Origin: JAJUFS01 sp036381175
GTDB lineage: Bacteria > Pseudomonadota > Gammaproteobacteria > Natronospirales > JAJUFS01
Length of the DNA stretch: 46,409 nucleotides
Direction of reading: 5' to 3'
NCBI GenBank assembly: GCA_036381175.1
Contig: DASVDI010000013.1
Location: 1-46,409, forward strand
The position numbers and the translations under genes are program-made. Within the stretch, counting starts at the first letter, position 1; each line of letters starts with the position of its first letter. A model generated the notes under the pieces. It saw only the letters and a list, made by a program, of their open reading frames with translations, made no database searches and was not told where the DNA came from. Shown one piece after another: positions 7,531 to 15,306 of this stretch.

Positions 7531-9036
7531 ATGAACACGATGGACATGCTGCGCAAGCTGCGCGACCACGGCGGCAAGGCCGTCACCCGCGGTTTGCAGG
7601 ACGAGGTCATCCAGGATTTCGCCAATAGCGATCCCCTGCTTCGCCAGGCCGTGGAAGAAGCGTTCAAGAGTCACGGCGAGCTGGTGAAATCGCATCCGGA
7701 CATTCTCGCGATGGACGAATGGGACCAGGTTCATGCCTTGCAGCAGGATTTCGTGAATTTCTACCCGGACGACGTGGTGAACCCGTACGTGCCGCTTGCG
7801 GCGCGCGGCCCGTGGATCGTGACCGCCAAGGGCGCGGTGCTGCACGACAATGGCGGCTACGGCATGCTCGGGCATGGGCATGGGCCGCAGAAAGTCCTGG
7901 ATGCCATGAACCAGCCACACGTGATGGCAAACATCATGACTGCCTCCGTCAGCCAGCTCAATTTCTCGAAGCAACTCCGGAAGGAAATCGGCCAGCGCCG
8001 TAATGACACGCCGTTCGCGAAATTCCTCTGCATGAATTCCGGCTCCGAGGCCGTCACCGTCGCCTGCCGCATTTCGGATGTGAACGCGAAACTCATGACC
8101 GATCCGGGCGGCCGTCACGAAGGCAAGACGATCAAGAAACTCGCGCTGACCGGCGGCTTCCATGGCCGCACCGATCGCCCGGCGCAGTTCTCGGATTCCT
8201 CGCGCAAGACCTACCTGCAACATCTCGCGAGCTTCCGCGGCCGTGACGATCTCGTCACCATTGAGCCGAACAATCCCGAAGCCTTGAAGAAGGCGTTCGA
8301 CGACGCCGAGAAGAACAATGTGTTCTTCGAAACGATTTTCATGGAACCGGTGATGGGCGAAGGCAATCCCGGCATGGCGGTAACGCCCGAGTTCTACGCG
8401 CTTGCACGCGAGCTGTCGAAAAAACACGGCGCGCTGTTGCTGATGGATTCCATCCAGGCGGGACTTCGCACCACCGGTTATCTCTCGATCACCGATTATC
8501 CCGGTTTCGAAAATCTCGAAGGTCCGGACATGGAAAGTTATTCCAAGGCGCTCAACGCCGGTCAGTATCCGCTGTCCGTGCTCGCGATGAATGCAAACGC
8601 CGCCGGTTTGTACCGCAAGGGCATCTACGGCAACACCATGACCGCGAATCCGCGCGCGCTGGATGTCGGCGTCGCGGTGCTGGAAGCCGTCACGCCCGAG
8701 CTGCGCGAGAACATCGTCGCGAAGGGCCAGGAATTCATCGAGAAATTCGAGAAACTCGCGGGTGAACTCGATGGCCGCATCACGAAGGTCCAGGGAACCG
8801 GATTGCTGTTCTCCTGTGAACTGGATTCGCGCTACAAGTGCTATGGCGAGAACAGCACCGAGGAATACCTGCGCATGCAAGGCGTCGGCGTCATCCACGG
8901 CGGTGCGAACTCGCTGCGCTTCACGCCGCATTTCGCGATCACCTCGAAGGAAGTCGATCTGATCGTGGAAGCAACGCGCGATGCGCTGCTGAACGGTCCG
9001 AACGCGAAAGCGGAGCCTGCGCGCGCGTCGGCCTGA
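7531..9036 (+). CDS. Class III PLP-dependent aminotransferase
   Basis: The 501-residue protein shows the class III fold: cofactor loop MNSGSEAVTVACR, LTGGFHGRT, an acidic strand EPVMGEGNPG, the metal-free LLMDSIQAGLRTTG strand, and lysine 339 in ESYSKALNAG as the likely Schiff-base residue. An N-terminal extension of about 70 residues precedes the catalytic domain, and class members of this length can act on lysine, ornithine or related amines. The substrate cannot be fixed from sequence. The ATG at 7531 is preferred over an in-frame GTG at 7495, but neither has a strong ribosome-binding site. A bidirectional terminator follows. The gene stands alone. Confidence 0.85.
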   Translation: MNTMDMLRKLRDHGGKAVTRGLQDEVIQDFANSDPLLRQAVEEAFKSHGELVKSHPDILAMDEWDQVHALQQDFVNFYPDDVVNPYVPLAARGPWIVTAKGAVLHDNGGYGMLGHGHGPQKVLDAMNQPHVMANIMTASVSQLNFSKQLRKEIGQRRNDTPFAKFLCMNSGSEAVTVACRISDVNAKLMTDPGGRHEGKTIKKLALTGGFHGRTDRPAQFSDSSRKTYLQHLASFRGRDDLVTIEPNNPEALKKAFDDAEKNNVFFETIFMEPVMGEGNPGMAVTPEFYALARELSKKHGALLLMDSIQAGLRTTGYLSITDYPGFENLEGPDMESYSKALNAGQYPLSVLAMNANAAGLYRKGIYGNTMTANPRALDVGVAVLEAVTPELRENIVAKGQEFIEKFEKLAGELDGRITKVQGTGLLFSCELDSRYKCYGENSTEEYLRMQGVGVIHGGANSLRFTPHFAITSKEVDLIVEATRDALLNGPNAKAEPARASA

Positions 9037-9050
9037 TACTCACCCGCGCC

Positions 9051-9085
9051 AACGAAAAAGCCTCGCGTCGCGAGGCTTTTTCGTT
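9051..9085. terminator. Bidirectional terminator
   Basis: The sequence AACGAAAAAGCCTCGCG pairs with CGCGAGGCTTTTTCGTT around one central base, giving a GC-rich stem with A and T runs on opposite sides. It ends both the aminotransferase gene and the convergent DUF2269-padR operon. Confidence 0.88.
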
Positions 9086-9108
9086 TCCGCTCCCGGCCTT
9101 GGCGCGAA

Positions 9109-9822
9109 CTACACGACGCGGGGCTGTTTCACGATGGGCTGCGGGCTCGATGCGCCGCGTGCATATTTGCGCTCCAGCCATGCGGATGCCGTCAAACCGA
9201 TCGCCACCGGCGCAAGCCACGGCAACATGCCGATCCAACCGTCGATATCGGCATATGCCGGCCACAGTTGCCGCAAACCGAATGCGCCGAAGGCCACGTG
9301 CGCCGCGATGCCGCCGCCGATCATGCCGGACAGATGCTCCTGCAACCACCAGTGCGCGTCGCGCGTCGGCCGCATGCGCTTGTACATGTCATGCGCGGCG
9401 AATGGCCCGATGAAACCGAAGAAAAACAGCAGCCACACACCGTTGTACCCGCCAAGAAAGGTCACGCCCAGGCCGCTGACGAGCATCGCGATCATCGCCG
9501 CGCGGTATGCGGGCCCGAAGTAACGCTCCGGTTCGCGTTTCAGTTGCAGCGCATACCACGCGGTGCCGACGGACACACCGGTGATAATCGCGATGTACAG
9601 CAGGAACACCGCGATCACCCACTCGCCAAGCAGGAAGAACCGCAACGCCAGCGGCACGCCGGTGACAATGACGACAATCATCGCGACGAGAAATGTCTTG
9701 CCTGCGGCACGGTGCACACGACTGCCCTTTTTCGTCAGCGCCGGAATCCAGAACGCGCCGAGTGCGGCGAGACCCGCGATTGCATGCGCCGCAAGCATCA
9801 CTTTGTAAAGTAATTCAGCCAT
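9109..9822 (-). CDS. Multi-span membrane protein (DUF2306-like)
   Basis: A 237-residue protein with about seven membrane segments and a conserved-looking KKGSRVHRAAGKTF run near residues 31-44, followed by a WLQEHLSGMIGGGIAAH segment. The arrangement resembles DUF2306-type membrane proteins of unknown role; the family call is tentative. The ATG at 9822 shares one base with the padR stop (TGATG), showing translational coupling; a GTG three bases earlier is the alternative. It is the last gene of the PadR operon and therefore the probable effector or target of that regulator. Confidence 0.75.
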   Translation of the reverse strand: MAELLYKVMLAAHAIAGLAALGAFWIPALTKKGSRVHRAAGKTFLVAMIVVIVTGVPLALRFFLLGEWVIAVFLLYIAIITGVSVGTAWYALQLKREPERYFGPAYRAAMIAMLVSGLGVTFLGGYNGVWLLFFFGFIGPFAAHDMYKRMRPTRDAHWWLQEHLSGMIGGGIAAHVAFGAFGLRQLWPAYADIDGWIGMLPWLAPVAIGLTASAWLERKYARGASSPQPIVKQPRVV

Positions 9823-10394
9823 CACGTTTTCCTCTTTGATTTGGCACGCCCGCGCAGTTGCACCAGCGCGTTGTCGGCCCAGTCAACCAGCGCGCGTGTC
9901 TTGCGCAAACCCATGTCCAGTGTCAGGTATTCGTGAAACTCCGCATCGTCGAGCACGTCCGGAAAGCCCCGTCCGCATTCGGCCTTCCAGCCCTGCTCTA
10001 TCGCAACCAGCGCTTCGAGCTTCGCGACCAGTTCCTCGCGCAAGGTCGTGAAGAATTCCTCGCTCGCTTCCGTGTCGTGCAGATGGCCAAGGAAGAATGC
10101 CTGCGCGAGGTAGGCGAATTTCTCGCTGCCGAACACCGGTCCGCCGCGCAACCATTTATCCAGCGCCTGCGTCCCCTGCGCGGTGCGGCGGTACACCTTG
10201 CGATCCGGCCCGCGATCAGACGGTTCGATTCGACTGCGCAGAAGGCCGCCCTTTTCCAGGCGGTTCAGCGAGCGGTAAATCTGCGCCAGATCCGCGTACC
10301 AGAAATGATTGAACACTTGCTCGAACTGCTGCTTGATGTCGTAACCGGCCGCAGGTTCGCGCAAGATGCCGAGCAGGATGTGATCGAGACTCAT
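9822..10394 (-). CDS. PadR-family transcriptional regulator
   Basis: The 190-residue protein has a winged-helix domain (about 1-80) with the family run DHILLGILREPAAGYDI, then FWYADLAQIYRSLNRLEKGGLL recognition region and GPDRKVYRRTAQG wing. The C-terminal half is helical, as in PadR subfamily 2, and serves for dimerisation. It overlaps the preceding DUF2269 gene by four bases (ATGA) and the next gene by one. PadR proteins usually repress their own operon in response to small aromatic or hydrophobic ligands; the palindrome at 10860-10905 is the probable operator. Confidence 0.9.
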   Translation of the reverse strand: MSLDHILLGILREPAAGYDIKQQFEQVFNHFWYADLAQIYRSLNRLEKGGLLRSRIEPSDRGPDRKVYRRTAQGTQALDKWLRGGPVFGSEKFAYLAQAFFLGHLHDTEASEEFFTTLREELVAKLEALVAIEQGWKAECGRGFPDVLDDAEFHEYLTLDMGLRKTRALVDWADNALVQLRGRAKSKRKT

Positions 10395-10849
10395 GCGGGC
10401 TTGAAAACCATCAGGGCCAGCGCGATGTACGGCGCGACCGTGGCGATGACCCCCGCAATAGTCCAGGTGCGTGACACGCGTGCGTATTCCGCACTGTCAA
10501 AATTCTCGGCCTGCGCGACGGCCAGCAACCGCTTCTGCGCGGGTTCGATCCACACCTTGAACACGATGCCGGACACGGCGAACAGCGCGAGTCCCATCCA
10601 GATCCAGAATGTGCCGAAGAACGAATAACCGCCAATCCAGGCAAGTGCTACGCCGGTAAGCAGGATCAGCGTCGAGCCCGGTTGCGTAAACCAGCGGTCG
10701 GCGCGAATGAGGCCGTTGAGAGCGTGCGCCATGAGACGCGGATCGCCGCTGCGATCAGCGTTCACTTTCCACAGCACGCCGGTCGTGATGTTCCCGACGA
10801 ACAACACGACAGCCGCGATGTGGATGGTCTTCAACAGCAAGTACAGCAT
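10391..10849 (-). CDS. DUF2269-like four-helix membrane protein
   Basis: A 152-residue protein with membrane segments near residues 3-20, 57-75, 78-98 and 130-149, starting MLYLLLKTIHIAAVVLFVGN, the histidine-containing N-terminus typical of DUF2269/CopD-like small membrane proteins. GGGGAAG precedes the ATG. It is the first gene of a three-gene operon with the PadR regulator and a second membrane protein. The promoter TTGTAC-N17-TAGAAA upstream is overlaid by a long inverted repeat. Function is unknown; family members resemble haem- or quinone-binding helix bundles, which is only a weak hint. Confidence 0.82.
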   Translation of the reverse strand: MLYLLLKTIHIAAVVLFVGNITTGVLWKVNADRSGDPRLMAHALNGLIRADRWFTQPGSTLILLTGVALAWIGGYSFFGTFWIWMGLALFAVSGIVFKVWIEPAQKRLLAVAQAENFDSAEYARVSRTWTIAGVIATVAPYIALALMVFKPA

Positions 10850-10859
10850 TGGCGCTTCC

Positions 10860-10905
10860 CCTATATGCAGAATCTCATAGTTTTCTACAGGATTTTGCAT
10901 ATAGG
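10860..10905. promoter_or_regulatory. Inverted-repeat operator of the DUF2269-padR operon
   Basis: The left arm CCTATATGCAGAATC and the reverse complement of the right arm, CCTATATGCAAAATC, match at 14 of 15 bases. The outer ten bases (10860-10869 and 10896-10905) are perfect. The repeat begins 11 bases before the start codon and covers the spacer and -10 side of the predicted promoter, so a bound regulator would block transcription. The co-transcribed PadR protein is the natural candidate. Confidence 0.75.
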
Positions 10906-10910
10906 TACAA
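10882..10910 (-). promoter_or_regulatory. Sigma-70-like promoter of the DUF2269-padR operon
   Basis: On the minus strand TTGTAC (10910-10905) is followed by a 17-base spacer and TAGAAA (10887-10882). The spacer contains one arm of the operator palindrome. Confidence 0.55.
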
Positions 10911-10999
10911 GCGCAGGCTTCCCCTCTCCAGTTGCAGCGCCAAATCGGGTACCCTGAGCGCCCGCTTTTCCCGACCCAAACCGACGCAAAGGAGCCGCC

Positions 11000-12430
11000 A
11001 TGGACGCCGCCAAGGTCCGCGATTTCGTGAACCAGCTCTGGGATGACTCGATCGTTCCGCAGCTGATCGAGTACGTGAAGATTCCCAACAAGTCCCCGAA
11101 CTTCGACGCAGACTGGGCGAAACACGGCTATATGGACCAGGCGGTCGAGCTCGCGCTGAATTGGGTGAAATCGCAGCCGGTAAAAGGCATGAAAGCGGAA
11201 ATCGTGCGCCTCGCCGATTACACGCCGCTGCTGTTCGTTGAAATCGATGCATTCGGTGACGCCGCCGGGAAGGCTGACGACCCGATTCTTCTTTACGGCC
11301 ACCTCGACAAGCAGCCCGAGTTCACCGGCTGGGAAGAAGGCCTCGGTCCGTGGACGCCGGTGATCCGCGGCGACAAGCTCTACGGTCGCGGCGGCGCGGA
11401 CGACGGCTACGCGGTGTTCGGCTCGCTCACCGCGATCCGCGCATTGCAGGAGCAAGGCATTCCGCACCGGCGCTGCGTGCTCGTCATCGAATGCTGCGAA
11501 GAATCCAATTCCGTCGGCCTGCCCGAATACATCGACCATCTGAAAGACCGCATCGGCGAGCCGAGCCTCGTCGTGTGCCTGGACGCCGGTTGCGGCAATT
11601 ACGAGCAGCTCTGGGTGACCACATCACTGCGCGGCAATATTGTCGGCACACTGCGCGCCGACGTGCTCACCGAAGGCGTTCACTCCGGCATGGCGAGCGG
11701 CATCACGGCGTCATCCTTCCGCGTGTTGCGCGAACTGCTTGATCGCATCGAAGACACCGAAACCGGCGCGATCAAGGTTGAGGCGCTGAGCGCGAATGTT
11801 CCGGAAAATCGCAAGGTTGAAGCGAAACACGCCGCCGAGGTGCTCGGCGATGACGCGGACCAGGATCTTCCGTTCGTTGAAGGCACGCAGCCGATGTCTG
11901 CTGATGCGTACGAACTCGTGCTCAACAACACCTGGCGGCCGATGCTCGCCGTCACCGGCCAGGAAGGCATGCCGGAACTCGGCATGGCCGGCAACACGCT
12001 GCGTCCGTACACCGCGTTGAAACTTTCCTTCCGCACACCGCCGACGGTCGATGCCGGCAAGGCCGCGAAGGCGATCGAAAAAGTCATCACCGGAAAACCC
12101 GCGCTTTATGGCGCCAAAGCGGCGTTCACGATCGGCTCCGCCGCTTCCGGCTGGGATGCGCCCGCGGTCGCGCCATGGCTGAACGAATCGATGAACAAGG
12201 CATCGAATGAATACTTCGGCAAGGATGTCGTTTACTGGGGTATGGGCGGCAGCATTCCCTTCATGGGCATGCTCGCCGAAAAATTTCCGGATTCGCAGTT
12301 CATCGTGACCGGCCTGCTCGGACCGAAATCGAACGCGCACGGACCAAACGAGTTCCTGCACATTCCGATGGGAAAGAAACTGACCATGTGCGTGGCGAAT
12401 GTGATCGCGGATCATTTCAAAAGGAAATAA
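11000..12430 (+). CDS. M20-family metallopeptidase/dipeptidase
   Basis: The 476-residue cytoplasmic enzyme has the M20 two-metal site: His101 and Asp103 in YGHLDK, Asp134 in RGGADDG, the Glu167-Glu168 pair in ECCEES, a CLDAGCG aspartate near 195, and a late His in SNAHGPNEF. A lid/dimerisation domain interrupts the catalytic domain at about 210-350. Sequence and length fit the carnosinase/dipeptidase branch, which hydrolyses dipeptides, rather than DapE or ArgE. AAAGGAG lies six bases before the ATG. It is divergent from the DUF2269-padR operon and is followed 37 bases later by a GST gene. Confidence 0.9.
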   Translation: MDAAKVRDFVNQLWDDSIVPQLIEYVKIPNKSPNFDADWAKHGYMDQAVELALNWVKSQPVKGMKAEIVRLADYTPLLFVEIDAFGDAAGKADDPILLYGHLDKQPEFTGWEEGLGPWTPVIRGDKLYGRGGADDGYAVFGSLTAIRALQEQGIPHRRCVLVIECCEESNSVGLPEYIDHLKDRIGEPSLVVCLDAGCGNYEQLWVTTSLRGNIVGTLRADVLTEGVHSGMASGITASSFRVLRELLDRIEDTETGAIKVEALSANVPENRKVEAKHAAEVLGDDADQDLPFVEGTQPMSADAYELVLNNTWRPMLAVTGQEGMPELGMAGNTLRPYTALKLSFRTPPTVDAGKAAKAIEKVITGKPALYGAKAAFTIGSAASGWDAPAVAPWLNESMNKASNEYFGKDVVYWGMGGSIPFMGMLAEKFPDSQFIVTGLLGPKSNAHGPNEFLHIPMGKKLTMCVANVIADHFKRK

Positions 12431-12467
12431 CGGTATCGCTGCTTCCGACGGATACGAGATAAAACAG

Positions 12468-13058
12468 ATGCAACTCTTCGCCACTCCACGTTCGCATTTC
12501 TCACGCAAGGTCCGGCTCCTGCTGGATCACTACGAGCTGGATTACGAGCTCATCGATATCGGAAACGTGGCGAACGCGGATGAGGCGTTGTTCCAGGGAA
12601 ATCCATTGATGCAGGTTCCCGTCTTGCGGGACAAGGATCTGTGGCTGATCGAATCCGATCACGTCGCCGCCCACCTCGTGCGCCGTTGTGATCCGGATGA
12701 CAGATACCGCGTCCTGACGCATGACCCCGCCGTCCTGAATATGCGCGCGGTCATGAACGGCATCATGGCGGATGAAGTAAAAATCGTTCTCGCGGAAAGA
12801 ACCGGACTCGATACGAAACCGCATGCTTTCTTTCAGAAAGCGCTGGCCGGAATAAAAAACGGCCTTCAGTGGCTCGACGGCCAGGCGATTTTCTTTAACG
12901 TGGGACAGCCGGGCTACCTGGAATTTCACCTGGTCTGCCTGTGGGATCACTTGAAAATCTACAACCTGGTTTCGCTGGATTATCCGGCGCTGGATTCCGT
13001 CACAAGAGAACTGAACACGCAGGAACGAATAACGCGGAGCGCACCGCCGGCGTTGTGA
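12468..13058 (+). CDS. Glutathione S-transferase family protein
   Basis: The 196-residue protein opens with a thioredoxin-like GST N-terminal domain: LFATPRSHFSRKVRLLL, with a serine near the active-site position, then NPLMQVPVLRDKDLWLIESDHVAAHL, the glutathione-binding cis-proline strand. The C-terminal part (about 85-190) is helical. The final residues are arginine/alanine-rich. It probably conjugates or reduces electrophiles with glutathione; no substrate is implied. The ribosome-binding site is weak. It may be read from the peptidase promoter. Confidence 0.82.
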   Translation: MQLFATPRSHFSRKVRLLLDHYELDYELIDIGNVANADEALFQGNPLMQVPVLRDKDLWLIESDHVAAHLVRRCDPDDRYRVLTHDPAVLNMRAVMNGIMADEVKIVLAERTGLDTKPHAFFQKALAGIKNGLQWLDGQAIFFNVGQPGYLEFHLVCLWDHLKIYNLVSLDYPALDSVTRELNTQERITRSAPPAL

Positions 13059-13096
13059 GAGGCAACGCTGATCGAAGCTCGGCTCTGCAATTCGGA

Positions 13097-13432
13097 CTAC
13101 CGCGCCACCTTCTTCCGTTTCTTCGGTTTCGGCTCCGGCAACTCCCGCTCCGTCAATCGCAGCAGTGCTGACAACCGCTCCCCGTCATCGAGTTCTTCAT
13201 CGATCAGGAACCACGGTTTCGCGCCCGGATACGGCAGGCCTTCCTCCGGTTCTCCCAGGAATTGTCGCCCCGCTTCTGTCGGCTTCACGAACAACTGGTT
13301 GTCGCACGCGAGCGCGACAACCTTGTTGCCAAGGTAGAGCGCGTACTCACCGAACATCCTGCGAAACGACAAGCGCGGCGTGCCCTGCAATTGATCGCAG
13401 ACGTATTCGACGAAAGAAAGATCGGAAGCCAT
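13097..13432 (-). CDS. TfoX N-terminal-domain protein
   Basis: A 111-residue protein corresponding to the N-terminal domain alone of TfoX/Sxy. It shows FRRMFGEYALYLGNKVVALACDNQLFVK and a PGAKPWFLIDEE run typical of the family. Full TfoX proteins activate competence genes with CRP; stand-alone N-domain proteins are common and mostly uncharacterised. The tail is lysine-rich (PKPKKRKK). It begins nine bases after the VOC gene stop and lacks a clear ribosome-binding site, so it is probably translated from the VOC transcript. Confidence 0.85.
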   Translation of the reverse strand: MASDLSFVEYVCDQLQGTPRLSFRRMFGEYALYLGNKVVALACDNQLFVKPTEAGRQFLGEPEEGLPYPGAKPWFLIDEELDDGERLSALLRLTERELPEPKPKKRKKVAR

Positions 13433-13441
13433 GGCGGTCTG

Positions 13442-13846
13442 CTATTTCTGCGGACCAGCGATCGACCACACGTGTCCAAACGGATCCCTGACCTGGCCGT
13501 AACGCGCGCCCCAGAACTGGTCCGCCAGCGGCATCACGATTTCGGCGCCGGCGTCCACCGCCTGCTTCCACACCGCATCCGCGTCCGGCACGTCGAGATG
13601 AATGACACAACTCGCACCGCCAAGACGTGTCGGCGATTTCGCGCCATCGTGATCGCCGTATTCCGGAAACTCGTCGTGCAGGTACAACGCGCCCTTGCCG
13701 AAGCTCACGTGCGCGTGCATGAACCGCTTGCCATCCTCCGCAAGGTGTTTTTCTTCAAGCCTTGCGCCGAATGCCTTTTCATAGAATGCGACCGCCGCGG
13801 CGCCATCGCTCACGACAAGATGGGGAATGAGCATGGAATCGATCAT
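13442..13846 (-). CDS. VOC-superfamily (PhnB/glyoxalase-like) protein
   Basis: The 134-residue protein has two beta-alpha-beta-beta-beta modules: IPHLVVSDGAAAVAFYEKAFGA at the start and a closing WGARYGQVRDPFGHVWSIA, as in PhnB-like glyoxalase/bleomycin-resistance-fold proteins. Such proteins bind a metal or small molecule, but most have no known reaction. The start at 13846 follows GAGGAG and forms a normal N-terminus. It is the first gene of a two-gene unit with the TfoX-N gene. Confidence 0.87.
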   Translation of the reverse strand: MIDSMLIPHLVVSDGAAAVAFYEKAFGARLEEKHLAEDGKRFMHAHVSFGKGALYLHDEFPEYGDHDGAKSPTRLGGASCVIHLDVPDADAVWKQAVDAGAEIVMPLADQFWGARYGQVRDPFGHVWSIAGPQK

Positions 13847-14102
13847 CGGAATTCTCCTCATTCGTGCCGAGTACGGGCACCCGATAATCAGGCGAAAGCC
13901 GCGGCGGTTCAACCGGATCGCATCCCGTTGAAGCGCAGCCCCGATGGAAGGCAGTCGAATCCGGGAAGCGATCTTCGTTTCGCCCCGCGTTGCAACTTGA
14001 CGGTGCCCGCGCCTTGGACTAAATGAAAGTACAGGCATGAATAAACATTGCCTCGCAATGTCTGCACTTTCGCCGGGATTCCTGCTCCCGAGGAGCGGTG
14101 CC

Positions 14103-15278
14103 ATGAACGCGATTTCCGTCCTGCATCTTTCCCGTTTCACGCTGCTGCTGTTTGTCCTTTTCATTGCATCCGGCTGCGCAAGCCAGCAGGTCCGGCAGGA
14201 TCTGAACGCGGCAAATTTCCTGCATGACGAAGCGTTTCCCGAAAGCGCGGGTTACCTGATCGAATCGCGCGAGGCGGTGTTCGCGCTCAACGAACAGTTG
14301 AAGAACCACCTCGATCGCAAGCTCGGACGTACGCGCGGTCTCCAGGCGCGCACCAGCAACTCGATCGTCAAGGAAATCATCCAGCAGGTTTCCCGGAAAC
14401 TTACCTACGACAGCGCCGCCAACACCACGGCATCGGAAACGTTCCAGAGCCAGACCGCGAATTGTCTTTCGCTTTCGATACTGACCTACTCCATGGCGGA
14501 GCACCTCGGTTTCCACGCGACATTTCGACTTGTCGATATTCCCGAGTACTGGGAATGGCGCGACGGCCACGCCTTGATGGCACGCCACGTCAACTTGCTG
14601 CTCGAACCCGAAGCCACTTTCGGCCAGGTATTCAGCCAGACCATTGAAGTCGATTTCTTCGCGCCGGGCAGCAGTCGCCGGTTCGCCAGCCGCCCGATAA
14701 CCGAGTCCACCGTGCTCGCAATGTTCTACAACAACAAGGGCACGGACGCCCTGATGGCCGGCGACCTCGCGCTCGCCTATGCGTACCTGCGCGCCGCGCT
14801 GGTTCAGGATCCATCGCTCGACATGGCGGTGAGCAATCTCGGCCTGCTGTACGCGAAAAGAGGTCACTGGCAATGGGCAGAAAAAAACTATCGCGAAGCG
14901 GCGAGAAGAAATCCCGACAACACGGTTTCCGCCGAAGGCCTGGCGATGGTGTTGAAGATGACCGGTCGTGATGAAGAAGCCGAAGCGATCCTGGCAAGAC
15001 TCGAACGCCAGCGGCAGGACAATCCGTACTTCCATTACGTGCAGGGAGAGGAAGCGTACAGCGCGGGCAACTGGCAACAGGCCATTCGCTCGTTCCATCG
15101 TGCCATCGAGCTTGGACCCGGCATCGACCAACCGTATTTCGGCCTGGCGAAAACCTATTTCCGGATGGGTGACAACGCCAACGCCGAAACCTGGCTGCGA
15201 CGCGCGGAACATCACGCCGACAAGGACGAGGTCAAGCAGCGCTATCGAAACAAGATCGCCGCGCTCACCGGCTTGTAG
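14103..15278 (+). CDS. Lipoprotein with transglutaminase-like and TPR domains
   Basis: The 391-residue protein has a lipoprotein signal with lipobox ASGC (Cys about 26). A transglutaminase-like region (about 60-210) contains TANCLSLSILTYSMAEHLGF with a candidate catalytic Cys, and ARHVNLLL with a candidate His. At least three TPR units follow (about 245-385). A cysteine-histidine fold joined to TPRs on an envelope lipoprotein suggests a scaffold or protease/cross-linking role at the cell wall; this is inference. GGAG precedes the ATG at 14103. An in-frame ATG further upstream would add residues in front of the signal peptide and is less likely. Confidence 0.8.
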   Translation: MNAISVLHLSRFTLLLFVLFIASGCASQQVRQDLNAANFLHDEAFPESAGYLIESREAVFALNEQLKNHLDRKLGRTRGLQARTSNSIVKEIIQQVSRKLTYDSAANTTASETFQSQTANCLSLSILTYSMAEHLGFHATFRLVDIPEYWEWRDGHALMARHVNLLLEPEATFGQVFSQTIEVDFFAPGSSRRFASRPITESTVLAMFYNNKGTDALMAGDLALAYAYLRAALVQDPSLDMAVSNLGLLYAKRGHWQWAEKNYREAARRNPDNTVSAEGLAMVLKMTGRDEEAEAILARLERQRQDNPYFHYVQGEEAYSAGNWQQAIRSFHRAIELGPGIDQPYFGLAKTYFRMGDNANAETWLRRAEHHADKDEVKQRYRNKIAALTGL

Positions 15279-15306
15279 CGGTCGCAATTCGCGCCGCTAA
15301 AACCTG

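Noticed and set aside
7528..8931. Long minus-strand open frame across the aminotransferase gene
   Set aside because: High-GC shadow; the plus frame carries the PLP motifs and lysine.
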